Below are positions 16,009 through 25,002 of a stretch of DNA of 64,000 nt, piece by piece. The notes under the pieces were generated by a model, which was not told the DNA's origin, ran no database searches, and saw only the letters and a list, made by a program, of their open reading frames with translations. Source of the stretch: Noviherbaspirillum_A sp047237965 (GTDB lineage Bacteria > Pseudomonadota > Gammaproteobacteria > Burkholderiales > Burkholderiaceae_D); NCBI RefSeq assembly GCF_047237965.1, contig NZ_JBDFLX010000001.1, positions 372,001-436,000 on the forward strand, given 5' to 3'. Position 1 is the first letter of the stretch. Each line of letters starts with the position of its first letter. The translations under genes were made by a program, and so were the position numbers.

Positions 16009-17082
16009 TCAGCTTCCGCACAGGCCCAGCACTTTTTCCTGCTGGGTGCAGGCCCGGGCCGGCGTGGCAGCTCCGGGCGCCGCCACCGGCCTGCTGCCGG
16101 TCTGCGCGGTACGCTGTGCGATGCAGTTGCGCATGGTTCGCTCCATGGGCGGGTAATAGCTCCAGCCCTTGCCCAGCGCCGGCAACTCCAGTTTCACTTC
16201 CTTCCACTTCGCATGTCCCTGCGCCTGCAACTGATCGAAGTTCTGGCACAGCGACTCGGCAAAGGCATTCAGGTAGCGCGTGGTGTGCTGCAGGTTGTAG
16301 TCATAGGTGACCAGGAAGGCCTTGACCGTCAGCGTCGGCACTTCCTCGGTGATCCAGTTCGGATAGCTGGACGGGCGGATCGCCGCCGGATAGTAGGTTT
16401 CCACCGCGCGCCGGGTTTCCGCCGCCTTGTCGTCCAGCTTGAGCAGCTTGATGAACTGGCGCGCTTCCGGCTTCATGTCGGCAAACAGCTTGGCCGGCTG
16501 GCCGGCGACGATGACTGCGACATCCACCGACTTGTCGGTGGTCAGCTTGATCAGGGCTTCTTCGTTGCTGACGTAGGTCGCATTGGCTTCCGGCAGCGGC
16601 TGGTTGAACATCAGGCGGTACAGGGTGGTGGCCGACAGCGCGGTGCCGCTGCCCACCGGTCCGATGCTGAGCTTCTTGTCCTTGATTTCATGGATGTAAT
16701 TGAGCGGCGAATCGGCGCGGGCGACGAAGTAGATTTCCTCGTTATAGAGCGGCATCACCACGCGCAGCGGCCGGATGATGCGGCCGGCGGAACGGTTGCC
16801 GCTGGCCGCCTGGTCCAGGAAGGCCTGGTAGACGTCGGACTGCACCAGCGCGAATTTCACGCCCGGCTCGTCGCGCAGGCGCGCCACATTGTCGGCCGAC
16901 CCCTTCGAGGGCAGCACTTCCAGGCTGATGTCGGCCGGCTCGGCGATGTACTTGGCCAGGTCGCGTCCGATCTGGATATAGGTGCCGCGCTCGGATGCCG
17001 TGACGATCTTGAATTCGGCTTTCGCCTGTGCAACGGCGGGAAGCAGACTGAGCGTCAGCAGCAGGGAAATAAGGCGTCTCAT
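16009..17082 (-). CDS. TAXI-family substrate-binding protein, orphan
   Basis: This 357-residue periplasmic protein has a signal peptide (MRRLISLLLTLSLLPAVAQA) and a TAXI-type binding fold (TASERGTYIQIGRDLAKYI; SKGSADNVARLRD; IGPVGSGTALSATTL). These proteins normally feed fused TRAP permeases, but none is nearby. The C-terminus has an extra tail ending in ACTQQEKVLGLCGS, with two cysteines nine residues apart, a spacing also found at the end of the protein encoded upstream. AGGAG five bases before the ATG at 17082 fixes the start over a longer frame. Its ligand is unknown; glutamate or similar is common in the family. Confidence 0.82.
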   Translation of the reverse strand: MRRLISLLLTLSLLPAVAQAKAEFKIVTASERGTYIQIGRDLAKYIAEPADISLEVLPSKGSADNVARLRDEPGVKFALVQSDVYQAFLDQAASGNRSAGRIIRPLRVVMPLYNEEIYFVARADSPLNYIHEIKDKKLSIGPVGSGTALSATTLYRLMFNQPLPEANATYVSNEEALIKLTTDKSVDVAVIVAGQPAKLFADMKPEARQFIKLLKLDDKAAETRRAVETYYPAAIRPSSYPNWITEEVPTLTVKAFLVTYDYNLQHTTRYLNAFAESLCQNFDQLQAQGHAKWKEVKLELPALGKGWSYYPPMERTMRNCIAQRTAQTGSRPVAAPGAATPARACTQQEKVLGLCGS

Positions 17083-17102
17083 GTCGGCTCCTGGTTCTGT
17101 CG

Positions 17103-17807
17103 TTATGGATGGGATGCGCTGCAAAGATTCATTGCCGCCATGGCCGCGCTGCAGGCGGGGTCGCTTGCCGACGCGCGCGGTGCGGCGGCGGGCGGGTCGG
17201 CAGGCGGCGCGGAGGGCTGGGGAAGCTGGCGTCGGATGACGGGCTTGTCGGCGGGCTTCTCGGCCGGCTTGGCGACGGACGCCGCGGCTGTTGCGGGCAG
17301 GCTTTCGACGGCTGCCTGCGCCTTCGCCGGCGGCGATGAAGGGGCAGGCGGGGCAGGGGATGGCAGCGACGGCGTGTCATCGTCGGTCGGCTCCGGCGCC
17401 ACGCCGGCCGACCGTGGCGCGGCGCGCTGTGCCGCCGTGGTGTCATCGCGCGGCGAGAGCAGCATGGCTAGCGAAAGGCCGGTCAGCGCCAGCAGCGAAA
17501 TGAACCACAGCCGTACCGGCCAACTGGCGCGTGACGGCGCAGCAGGCGCGACAGGCCTGGAGGACAGCGAGAGTTGCGAGGCGATCGCATAGCCCGGTAT
17601 CTGCGACGGTGCGGTCGAAGGGGGACTGTAATTCGGCCTGAGCGGAGCGCCTGCCGCAGGCAACGGCGCGGCGGACGGCCCTTGCGGCTTGGCTTGCGTG
17701 GCAGGCGGCACGGCACCCGCGGTCCCGACTGCCTCGTGTGCGGCTGGCCTCTCCACATCCGTTCGGTCGTGGCCAATATTTTCCAGTTGGGAAAATAGAC
17801 GACTCAT
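17103..17807 (-). CDS. Single-pass membrane protein, proline/alanine-rich, C-x9-C tail
   Basis: This 234-residue protein has a disordered cytoplasmic N-terminal part (1-94), one transmembrane helix (about 95-117, WPVRLWFISLLALTGLSLAM), then a Pro/Ala-rich periplasmic stretch. It ends in ACSAAMAAMNLCSAS, with two cysteines separated by nine residues. The same A-C-x8-L-C arrangement ends the TAXI protein encoded 20 bp downstream. No known domain is recognised. The sequence suggests a periplasmic partner anchored in the inner membrane. It is the first gene of a likely three-gene operon with the TAXI and ankyrin genes. Confidence 0.6.
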   Translation of the reverse strand: MSRLFSQLENIGHDRTDVERPAAHEAVGTAGAVPPATQAKPQGPSAAPLPAAGAPLRPNYSPPSTAPSQIPGYAIASQLSLSSRPVAPAAPSRASWPVRLWFISLLALTGLSLAMLLSPRDDTTAAQRAAPRSAGVAPEPTDDDTPSLPSPAPPAPSSPPAKAQAAVESLPATAAASVAKPAEKPADKPVIRRQLPQPSAPPADPPAAAPRASASDPACSAAMAAMNLCSASHP

Positions 17808-18137
17808 GGTCCGTCCTCGTGGAAATGATGAATTATTTAAAACAATGTTAAATGATTGCCTGCCGGACTCATGTTCTCGTGAGACAAGAACTTAGCAAAT
17901 TATAACGAAAAAGGTTAGTGCGGTGAGCGGATTGTTAAACTTTGAGTTGCAACATCCCCTTTGCAGGTTCCCGGCGGCAGCGCTCAGTGCCGCCAGATTG
18001 TGATGGCCAAGGGCGCGACAGCCGCAAAGCGAGGAAATGGCGTGCTTTTCAGTCGCTGTGCGTAGGCTTGCGGCAACCTGCTTTTGTTATTCTTCCGCTT
18101 TTCCGGCAATTGCCGGAACGCCTCTTTCATTTCCTCG
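17808..18137. other. AT-rich intergenic region between divergent genes
   Basis: These 330 bp separate the divergent membrane-protein operon and the GGDEF gene. The part from about 17820 to 17950 is clearly AT-richer than its surroundings, as expected of promoters for both directions. No gene, terminator or RNA was recognised. The 3' end may include extra N-terminal codons of the GGDEF protein, since a TTG start at 18084 is in frame. Confidence 0.4.
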
Positions 18138-20270
18138 ATGACCTCTTCCACACCATCCTCCCGTCCACGTCTTTCCACGATGATCACCATGGGCATCTGC
18201 GGCACCGTGCTGATGACGGTGTTCGTCCTGGTGGTGCTGGTCGATGAATTCGCACGCAATTACGCGCAGCGCCAGGCCGGCGTCCGGCTGCAGCAGCTTG
18301 CCTGGCAGATGCGCGATTCCCTCAACCGCGGCATGCAGGATGCGTTTTCCGATGTGAGCCTGCTGTCCGAGCTGGCCGAAGTGAGGGAGGCACACGAGCC
18401 GGCCGACATGCGGCGCGCCATGGAGCACATGCAGCGCATGTCGCCCAATTACGCGTGGATAGGCATGGCCAATCCGGATGGCACGGTCTATGCCGCCACC
18501 CAGAAGCTTCTCGAAGGCAGGGACGTCAGCAGCCGGCTGTGGTTCCAGAATGCGCGGTCCGGCGTTACCGCGGTCGATTACCACCCCGCTGTGCTGCTGG
18601 AAAAAAAGCTGCCGCAAAGCGCCGACCCCTGGCGCTTCGTCGATGTATCGGTTCCCGTTCTGCGTCGCGACGGCTCGGTGCGCGGCATCATGGGCGCCCA
18701 TTTGAGCTGGGGCTGGGCGCGCGAAATCGCGAAAAACCTGCTGGCCCCGACCAGCCAGCAATACGGCCTGCAGATCCTGATCGTGCGCAATGACGGCACG
18801 GTGTTGCTTGGCCCTAAGTCCATGGAAGAGAAGATGCTCGCCTCGCCGGCGGTGGAACAGGCGCGCCGCGGCACCAGCGGCGCCGTGGATGAAATGGCGG
18901 ACGGAAAGCGTTACCTGACCGGCTTTGCGTTGACCGGGCAGGACATCGGTTTCAACGCGTTGAAGTGGGCGGTCCTGGTGCGCCAGCCCTACCACGACGC
19001 CATGGCCGACTTCGCGGTGCTGCAAAGCCGCATCATCCTGGTCGGCGCAGCGCTGGCGCTGCTGCTTGGCGGCGCCGGCCTGCTGTTTGCGCGCAGGGTA
19101 TCGGCGCCATTGATCCGCCTGGCCGACGCGCTGGAACATTACGAGCCGGACCGTCCAACGCCGGTGCCCGTGGTCAGCCAGTTTCATGAAGTGCATCTGC
19201 TCTCGTCCACACTGGGCGACATGGTGCGGCGCGAGGAACGTCACCTCGCATCGCTGCAGCGGCTCAATGAAAACCTGGAGCAGACGGTGAAGGAGCGCAC
19301 CCGCGAGATCGAGACCAAGGCGCGCCAGCTGGAGCAGGCGCTGGAAAAGCAGGGCCAGATCCAGGCGAAGCTGCAGGAAAGCGAAGCGGAACTGCGGGCA
19401 ACGCTGCATCACGCCAACGACGCCTTCATTGCCTTCGACGAGCATTTCAACGTGCAGGAATGGAACGGCCAGGCGGAACGCCTGCTGGGATGGACCCGTT
19501 CGGAAATGCTGGGGCAATCGCTGGTGGAAGCGATACTGGCGCCGCCGATGCGCGCGGCGCGCAAGGCCGGCATGAGGCAGTTCCTTGAGGAAGGCGACTC
19601 GGCCATGGTCAACCAGCGGGTGGAAATCGAGGTGCTGCGGCGCGATGGCGTCGGCGTGCCGGTGGAAGTGTCGGTGGCCCATGTGCCGCGCCGCGCGGGG
19701 CACCTGTTCATCGCCTTCATGCATGACATCAGCGCCCGCCGCACCCTGCACGAATCGCTGGAAAGAATGGCCATGAAGGACATGCTTACCGACCTGCCGA
19801 ACCGGCGCGCGCTGATGCACAGGCTGCCGGAGGCCGTTGCGCGGGCCGGACGCACCGGCAAGCCGCTGGCGGTGTTCTTTCTCGACCTGGACGGCTTCAA
19901 GGGAATCAACGACCGGCACGGCCACGACGCCGGCGATGAACTGCTGCGCATCCTGGCGCAGCGCATCGTTTCCACCGTGCGCCGCACCGACACCGTGGCG
20001 CGCTTGGCAGGCGATGAATTCGTGGTGCTGCTGGATATGCTTAGCGCACGCGACGATGCGCTGGAGGTGGCCCGCAAGCTGCTGGTGGTGCTGGCCGAGC
20101 CGTTCCCGCTGGAGGCGGCCACGGTGCAGCTGAGCGGCTCGATCGGCATCGCCATGCATGAGCCTGGCTCCAGCGAGCAGGCCGATACCCTGCTGTGCCG
20201 GGCGGATGCCGCGATGTACGAGGCCAAGAAGGGCGGCAAGAGCCGTTTTGCGCTGGCGCTGCCGGCCTGA
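18138..20270 (+). CDS. Diguanylate cyclase with sensor, PAS and GGDEF domains
   Basis: This 710-residue membrane sensor has TM1 (about 16-37), a large periplasmic Cache-like sensor (40-295), TM2 (about 298-320), HAMP (320-372), a coiled coil (372-421), PAS (421-535) and GGDEF (548-708). The active-site loop reads AGDEF near residue 623 and is preceded at the standard five-residue distance by the RRTD inhibitory site. It is therefore likely an active cyclase making c-di-GMP under product inhibition. No EAL domain follows. The start is uncertain: ATGs at 18138 and 18180 and a TTG at 18084 are in frame, none with a clear ribosome-binding site. Confidence 0.87.
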   Translation: MTSSTPSSRPRLSTMITMGICGTVLMTVFVLVVLVDEFARNYAQRQAGVRLQQLAWQMRDSLNRGMQDAFSDVSLLSELAEVREAHEPADMRRAMEHMQRMSPNYAWIGMANPDGTVYAATQKLLEGRDVSSRLWFQNARSGVTAVDYHPAVLLEKKLPQSADPWRFVDVSVPVLRRDGSVRGIMGAHLSWGWAREIAKNLLAPTSQQYGLQILIVRNDGTVLLGPKSMEEKMLASPAVEQARRGTSGAVDEMADGKRYLTGFALTGQDIGFNALKWAVLVRQPYHDAMADFAVLQSRIILVGAALALLLGGAGLLFARRVSAPLIRLADALEHYEPDRPTPVPVVSQFHEVHLLSSTLGDMVRREERHLASLQRLNENLEQTVKERTREIETKARQLEQALEKQGQIQAKLQESEAELRATLHHANDAFIAFDEHFNVQEWNGQAERLLGWTRSEMLGQSLVEAILAPPMRAARKAGMRQFLEEGDSAMVNQRVEIEVLRRDGVGVPVEVSVAHVPRRAGHLFIAFMHDISARRTLHESLERMAMKDMLTDLPNRRALMHRLPEAVARAGRTGKPLAVFFLDLDGFKGINDRHGHDAGDELLRILAQRIVSTVRRTDTVARLAGDEFVVLLDMLSARDDALEVARKLLVVLAEPFPLEAATVQLSGSIGIAMHEPGSSEQADTLLCRADAAMYEAKKGGKSRFALALPA

Positions 20271-20513
20271 GACCCGCCTGCCGCCGCCCTGGGGCGGCCG
20301 CGGCGCCTGTCATGACCATGAGCCGGCGCCATTGGTCTTCAGTCCCCGTCCGAAATCCATCAGCGGCTCTTATACGCCATTCGCATAGCGGACTTGAAAA
20401 AATGTATTTCCGCTTGGCTGTCAATAGCCCTAAAATTGCCGCCTTTGCAAAACGCGACGCCGCAGCGCTGTTTGCCGCGTCCATGGGCGCAAGCGATGCG
20501 GCCCGATAATCAC

Positions 20514-21563
20514 ATGATCCAGATAGAATCCGTTTCCCAGCGCTTCGCCGGCGCCCACGGTCCGGTCGACGCGGTGCGCGATGTCAGCCTGCAGATCGCC
20601 CGAGGCGAAATTTTTGGCATCATCGGCCGCAGCGGCGCAGGCAAGAGCACGCTGGTGCGCACCCTCAATATGCTGAACCGGCCCAGCGAAGGCCGCATCC
20701 TGGTCGACGGCCGCGACATGACCGCGCTGAACGCGAGCGATCTGCGCGCCGCTCGCCGCGAGATCGGCATGATCTTCCAGCACTTCAACCTGCTGTCCTC
20801 GCGCACCGTGCGCCAGAACGTGGCGCTGCCGCTGGAACTGGCCGGGATGTCCGCCGCCGACATCGACAAGCGGGTCGGCCCGCTGCTCGAACTGGTTGGC
20901 CTTACCCAGCAGCAGGACCGCTACCCGGCCCAGATCAGCGGCGGCCAGAAGCAGCGGGTCGGCATCGCCCGCGCGCTGGCCAACCAGCCCAAGGTGCTGC
21001 TGTCGGACGAGGCCACTTCGGCGCTGGACCCGGAAACCACCCGCTCCATCCTCGAACTGCTGCGCCGGATCAACCGCGAGCTTGGCCTGACCATCGTGCT
21101 CATCACCCACCAGATGGAAGTGATCAAGGCGGTCTGCGACCGCATGGCGGTGATGGATGCCGGCCGCGTGATCGAGCATGGCGCAGTCATCGACGTGTTC
21201 CGCCAGCCGCAGCATGAAGTCACCCGCGCCCTGATCGGCGACGTGATTTCCCAGGAATTGCCGCGCGGCGTGCTGGAGCGGGTGCGCGCGCGCCTGGCCG
21301 AGACCCGCGCCGGCACCGGCCGCGACCACCTGTTCCGCTTTGCCTTCACCGGCTCGGGCGTGGACCAGCCGCTGCTGTCGGAAGCGGTGCGCCGCTTCGG
21401 GCTCGATTTCAACATCCTGCACGGCCAGATCGACGAGATCCAGGGCCAGGCGTTCGGCTCGCTGGCCGTGCTGGCCAGCGGCGAGCCGGCCCAGGTGGCC
21501 GAAGCCGTGCAATTTTTCCGCACCCACGGCGTGGTGGTGGAGGAGCTGAACCATGTCATCTGA
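20514..21563 (+). CDS. metN: Methionine import ATP-binding protein MetN
   Basis: This 349-residue ABC ATPase has Walker A GRSGAGKST, signature ISGGQKQRVGIARAL, Walker B VLLSDEATSALD and the switch His in LITHQM. A C-terminal NIL regulatory domain (about 265-345) is typical of MetN and binds methionine. It powers uptake of methionine together with MetI and MetQ. The ATG at 20514 begins directly at the ABC domain. metI starts 11 bp before its stop, so the pair is coupled. I saw no SAM riboswitch in the 243 bp upstream. Confidence 0.95.
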   Translation: MIQIESVSQRFAGAHGPVDAVRDVSLQIARGEIFGIIGRSGAGKSTLVRTLNMLNRPSEGRILVDGRDMTALNASDLRAARREIGMIFQHFNLLSSRTVRQNVALPLELAGMSAADIDKRVGPLLELVGLTQQQDRYPAQISGGQKQRVGIARALANQPKVLLSDEATSALDPETTRSILELLRRINRELGLTIVLITHQMEVIKAVCDRMAVMDAGRVIEHGAVIDVFRQPQHEVTRALIGDVISQELPRGVLERVRARLAETRAGTGRDHLFRFAFTGSGVDQPLLSEAVRRFGLDFNILHGQIDEIQGQAFGSLAVLASGEPAQVAEAVQFFRTHGVVVEELNHVI

Positions 21564-22206
21564 AATGCTCGACCTGTTTATTAGCGCTTTCGGCGAAACC
21601 CTGCTGATGGTGGGCGTGTCCGGCCTGCTGGGCGGGCTGATCGGGGTGCCGCTGGGCATCCTGCTGTACCTCACCGACAGCCGCGGCACCCTGCCCAATC
21701 CGGCCTTCAACCGGGTGGCCGGCCTGGTGGTGAACGCGGTGCGTTCGACGCCTTTTATCATCCTGCTGGTGGCGGTGATTCCGCTGACCCGCTTCTTCGT
21801 CGGCTCGTCGATCGGCACGGCCGCCGCCATCGTGCCGCTGACCATCGCCGCCGCGCCCTTCGTCGCGCGGCTGGTGGAAACGGCGCTGGCCGAAGTCGAC
21901 CGCGGCCTGATCGAGGCGGCGCAGGCGATGGGCGCCACCACCCGCCAGATCGTGTTCAAGGTGCTGGTGCCCGAAGCCTTCCCCGGCATCGTCGCCGGCC
22001 TGACGATCACCTTCGTCAGCCTGGTCGGCTATTCGGCAATGGCCGGCGCGATCGGCGGCGGCGGGCTGGGCGACGTCGGCATCCGCTACGGCTACCAGCG
22101 CTTCCTGCCGGAAGTGATGCTGATGGTGGTGCTGATCCTGATCGTCTTCGTGCAACTGGTGCAGTCGCTCGGCGACTGGCTGGTGCGCCGCCTGCGCCAC
22201 CGCTGA
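21553..22206 (+). CDS. metI: Methionine ABC transporter permease MetI
   Basis: This 217-residue permease of standard length has five or six transmembrane helices and the coupling segment EAAQAMGATTRQIVFKVLVPEA that docks on MetN. It overlaps metN by 11 bp and is followed after 34 bp by metQ. Confidence 0.94.
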   Translation: MSSEMLDLFISAFGETLLMVGVSGLLGGLIGVPLGILLYLTDSRGTLPNPAFNRVAGLVVNAVRSTPFIILLVAVIPLTRFFVGSSIGTAAAIVPLTIAAAPFVARLVETALAEVDRGLIEAAQAMGATTRQIVFKVLVPEAFPGIVAGLTITFVSLVGYSAMAGAIGGGGLGDVGIRYGYQRFLPEVMLMVVLILIVFVQLVQSLGDWLVRRLRHR

Positions 22207-22240
22207 TTTCTTGCAGTCCTCAACTACAAAAGGAAAATCC

Positions 22241-23041
22241 ATGAAACGTCGTCAACTGTTGAAAACCGCCGCGCTCGCCGGCCTCGTCGCCGCCGTCTAC
22301 GCCGCGCCGCTGCAGGCGCAGGACAAGCCGATCAAGATCGGCGTCACCGCCGGCCCGCATGCCCAGATCATGGAAGCCGTGAAGAAGGTGGTCGAGAAGG
22401 ATGGCGTGAAGCTGCAGATCGTCGAGTTTTCCGATTACGTCCAGCCCAATGCCGCGCTGGCCGCCGGCGACCTCGATGCCAACAGCTACCAGCACCTGCC
22501 TTACCTGGAAGCCCAGATCAAGGACCGCGGCTACAAGTTCACCTCGGTGGGCTACACCATCACCTTCCCGATGGGCATCTACTCGAAGAAGATCAAGTCG
22601 CTGAAGGACCTGAAGGACGGCGCCCGTTTCGGCGTGCCGAACGACCCCACCAACGGCGGCCGCGGCCTGCTGCTGCTGCAATCGCAGGGCCTGATCAAGT
22701 TGAAGCCCGAAGCCGGCCTGAAGGCGACCGCGCTGGACATCGTCTCCAACCCGAAGAAGCTGAAGATCGCCGAACTCGACGCCGCCCAGCTGCCGCGCTC
22801 GCTGGATGACCTCGACGCCGCCGCCATCAACGGCAACTATGCCGAATCCGCTGGCCTGAGCCCGACCCGCGACGCCATCGCCGTGGAAGACGCCAAGGGA
22901 CCGTATGCCAACGTGATCGCCGTGCGCACCGAGGACAAGGACAAGCCCTGGGTTGCCAAGCTGGTCAAGGCGTATCACAGCGCCGAAGTGAAGCAGTTCA
23001 TCAACACCAAGTTCAAGGACTCGGTGATCACTTCCTGGTAA
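22241..23041 (+). CDS. metQ: Methionine-binding protein MetQ (NlpA family)
   Basis: This 266-residue binding protein of the NlpA/MetQ family has the conserved KIGVTAGPHAQIME and YVQPNAALAAGDLDANSYQHLPYLE segments. The signal peptide (MKRRQLLKTAALAG to LQAQ) has no lipobox cysteine, so it should be a soluble periplasmic protein rather than the usual lipoprotein. AGGA lies well before the ATG at 22241. It is the third gene of metNIQ, and earP follows after 12 bp. Confidence 0.93.
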   Translation: MKRRQLLKTAALAGLVAAVYAAPLQAQDKPIKIGVTAGPHAQIMEAVKKVVEKDGVKLQIVEFSDYVQPNAALAAGDLDANSYQHLPYLEAQIKDRGYKFTSVGYTITFPMGIYSKKIKSLKDLKDGARFGVPNDPTNGGRGLLLLQSQGLIKLKPEAGLKATALDIVSNPKKLKIAELDAAQLPRSLDDLDAAAINGNYAESAGLSPTRDAIAVEDAKGPYANVIAVRTEDKDKPWVAKLVKAYHSAEVKQFINTKFKDSVITSW

Positions 23042-23053
23042 GCGGCACGTCCC

Positions 23054-24208
23054 ATGGCCGGTCCGCGTTCGCTGGAACTGTTCTGCCGGGTGGTCGATAA
23101 TTTCGGCGACATCGGCGTGTGCTGGCGGCTGGCGCGCCAGCTGGCCGGCGAACATCGCGTCGCGGTCAGGCTGTGGGTGGACGACCTGGCAAGCTTCCGG
23201 CGCATCTGCGCCGAAGTCGACCCCGCCGCGGAGGAACAGTGGCGGCAGGGCGTGGTGGTGCGTCGCTGGCACGAGGCAATGGCGCTGCCCGCGCCGGCCG
23301 ACATCGGCGACGCGGTGGTCGAAGCCTTCGGCTGCATGTTGCCGCCTGCCTTCGAGCAGGCGATGGCGCAGCGGCCGGCGCCGCCGGTCTGGATCAACCT
23401 CGAATACCTGAGCGCGGAAGACTGGGTGACCGGCTGCCATGGCCTGCCGTCGCCACATCCGCGGCTGCCGCTGACCAAATATTTCTTCTTTCCCGGCTTT
23501 GAAGCCGGCACCGGCGGCCTGCTGCGCGAAGCCGGCCTGGAAGCGCGCCGCGACGCGCTTGCCGCCGACGCCACGCAGCGGACGGATTTTCTGGCCAGCC
23601 TCGGCGTGCGCCCGCCGCCTGGTGCGCTTCTTGTCTCCCTGTTTTGCTATCCGCAGGCGCCGCTGCCGGCGCTGCTCGACGCGTTGCGCGACGATGCGCA
23701 GCCGAGCCTGCTGCTGGTGCCGCAAGGCGTGGCCAGCGCACAGCTCGCCGCCTGGGCCGGCAGGCTGCCGGCGCCGGGCGAGGTGCTGCGGGCGGGCAGC
23801 CTGTCGTTGCAGCAGGTGCCGTTCCTGGACCAGCCCGATTACGACCGGCTGCTCTGGTGCTGCGACCTCAATTTCGTGCGCGGCGAGGACAGCATGGTGC
23901 GCGCCCAGTGGGCGCAGCGGCCGCTGGTATGGCAGATCTATCCGCAGCAGGAAGACGCTCATCGCGTCAAGCTCGATGCCTTCCTGGCGCTGTACTGCGC
24001 CGGCATGGCGCCGGAGGCGGCGCAGGCCTGCCGCAACGCCTGGCATGCATGGAACGGTGACGGCGACATCGGCGCCGGCTGGCCCGCGCTGCGCGCGTCC
24101 CTGCCGGCCTTGCAGGCGCACATGGCCGGCTGGTGCGGACGGCTGCGCGGCCTTGGCGACCTGGCCGGCAATCTGCTCGATTTCATCGCAAGGCGGGCGC
24201 TAAGCTAG
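23054..24208 (+). CDS. earP: EF-P arginine-32 rhamnosyltransferase EarP
   Basis: This 384-residue glycosyltransferase transfers rhamnose from dTDP-rhamnose to Arg32 of elongation factor P. Family marks include the N-terminal VVDNFGDIGVCWRLARQL with its catalytic aspartates, and NFVRGEDSMVRAQWAQRPLVWQIYPQ near residue 275. efp follows 172 bp downstream and encodes the matching arginine, so the pair is functional. earP lies only 12 bp after metQ and may be read through from the met promoter. Confidence 0.95.
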   Translation: MAGPRSLELFCRVVDNFGDIGVCWRLARQLAGEHRVAVRLWVDDLASFRRICAEVDPAAEEQWRQGVVVRRWHEAMALPAPADIGDAVVEAFGCMLPPAFEQAMAQRPAPPVWINLEYLSAEDWVTGCHGLPSPHPRLPLTKYFFFPGFEAGTGGLLREAGLEARRDALAADATQRTDFLASLGVRPPPGALLVSLFCYPQAPLPALLDALRDDAQPSLLLVPQGVASAQLAAWAGRLPAPGEVLRAGSLSLQQVPFLDQPDYDRLLWCCDLNFVRGEDSMVRAQWAQRPLVWQIYPQQEDAHRVKLDAFLALYCAGMAPEAAQACRNAWHAWNGDGDIGAGWPALRASLPALQAHMAGWCGRLRGLGDLAGNLLDFIARRALS

Positions 24209-24268
24209 ATGGTGCCGTGCCGAAGTTGCCACGCTGCAGGCTTCTAGCGGGCCGTCCTGAAAATCGGT

Positions 24269-24274
24269 TAGAAT
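24269..24274 (+). promoter_or_regulatory. Possible -10 element of efp
   Basis: TAGAAT lies about 107 bp before the efp ATG in the earP-efp gap. No good -35 hexamer was found at the expected distance, so this is only a weak candidate. Confidence 0.3.
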
Positions 24275-24380
24275 AGCAGGCTTTATTTTCGCGAGCGGCC
24301 GCATAACAGGCCGCGCGCGGCACTGCCGGGCAGCCCGCCGCGTATCTTTCCCAACGTTTTTCCCATTTTTAAATTCAGCT

Positions 24381-24938
24381 ATGAAAACCGCACAAGAAAT
24401 CCGCGTCGGCAATGTCGTGATGGTCTCGGGCGAGCCGATGGTGGTTCTGAAAACCGAATACACCAAGTCCGGCCGCAACTCTTCCGTCTGCAAGATGAAG
24501 ATGAAGAACCTGCTGACCGACGCCGGCCAGGAAGCCGTCTACCGCGCAGACGACAAGTTCGACGTCGTCACGCTCGACCGCAAGGAAGCCACCTATTCCT
24601 ATTTCGCCGACCCGCTGTATGTGTTCATGGACAGCGACTACAACCAGTACGAAGTCGAAGGCGAGAACCTCGGCGAAGCCATCAACTACCTCGAAGACGG
24701 CATGCCGTGCGAAGTGGTGTTCTACAACGAGAAGGCAATCTCGGTCGAACTGCCCACCACCGTCGTGCGCGAAGTGACCTACACCGAGCCGGCCGTCAAG
24801 GGCGACACGTCGGGCAAGGTCTTAAAGCCTGCCAAGATCTCCACTGGCTTCAACGTCAACGTGCCGCTGTTCGTGGGCCAGGGCGACAAGATCGAAATCG
24901 ATACCCGCACCGGCGAATACCGCAGCCGCGCGAAGTAA
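24381..24938 (+). CDS. efp: Elongation factor P (Arg32 type)
   Basis: This 185-residue EF-P has three beta-barrel domains (KOW-like 1-65, OB 70-130, C-terminal 135-185). It relieves ribosome stalling at polyproline. The modification loop reads KSGRNSS with arginine at residue 32, the EarP-rhamnosylated type, rather than the lysine used by EpmA-dependent EF-P. Several proline-rich proteins in this window are plausible clients. A strong terminator follows. Confidence 0.97.
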   Translation: MKTAQEIRVGNVVMVSGEPMVVLKTEYTKSGRNSSVCKMKMKNLLTDAGQEAVYRADDKFDVVTLDRKEATYSYFADPLYVFMDSDYNQYEVEGENLGEAINYLEDGMPCEVVFYNEKAISVELPTTVVREVTYTEPAVKGDTSGKVLKPAKISTGFNVNVPLFVGQGDKIEIDTRTGEYRSRAK

Positions 24939-24953
24939 TCCATCGTCAGGAAG

Positions 24954-24987
24954 AAAAGGGGCTGCAGCGTTGCTGCAGCCCCTTTTT
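24954..24987. terminator. Bidirectional terminator between efp and the M48 protease gene
   Basis: A 15-bp perfect stem (24954-24968 with 24972-24986, core GGGGCTGCAGC) has a 3-nt loop and T's on the plus strand and A's on the other side. It lies between two convergent genes and can stop both. Confidence 0.93.
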
Positions 24988-25002
24988 CATTGGGCGTCGC
25001 GG

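Noticed and set aside
20001..20015. AGDEF loop as a sign of an inactive diguanylate cyclase
   Set aside because: Alanine at the first position is common in active cyclases, and the RxxD inhibitory site is intact.
18087..20159. Long open frame of 690 codons opposite the GGDEF gene
   Set aside because: The product is His/Arg/Gln-rich without recognisable motifs, and the opposite strand encodes an intact multidomain sensor.
20271..20513. SAM riboswitch or other leader before metN
   Set aside because: I looked for SAM-type helices and a terminator and found none; the region appears to be a plain promoter.
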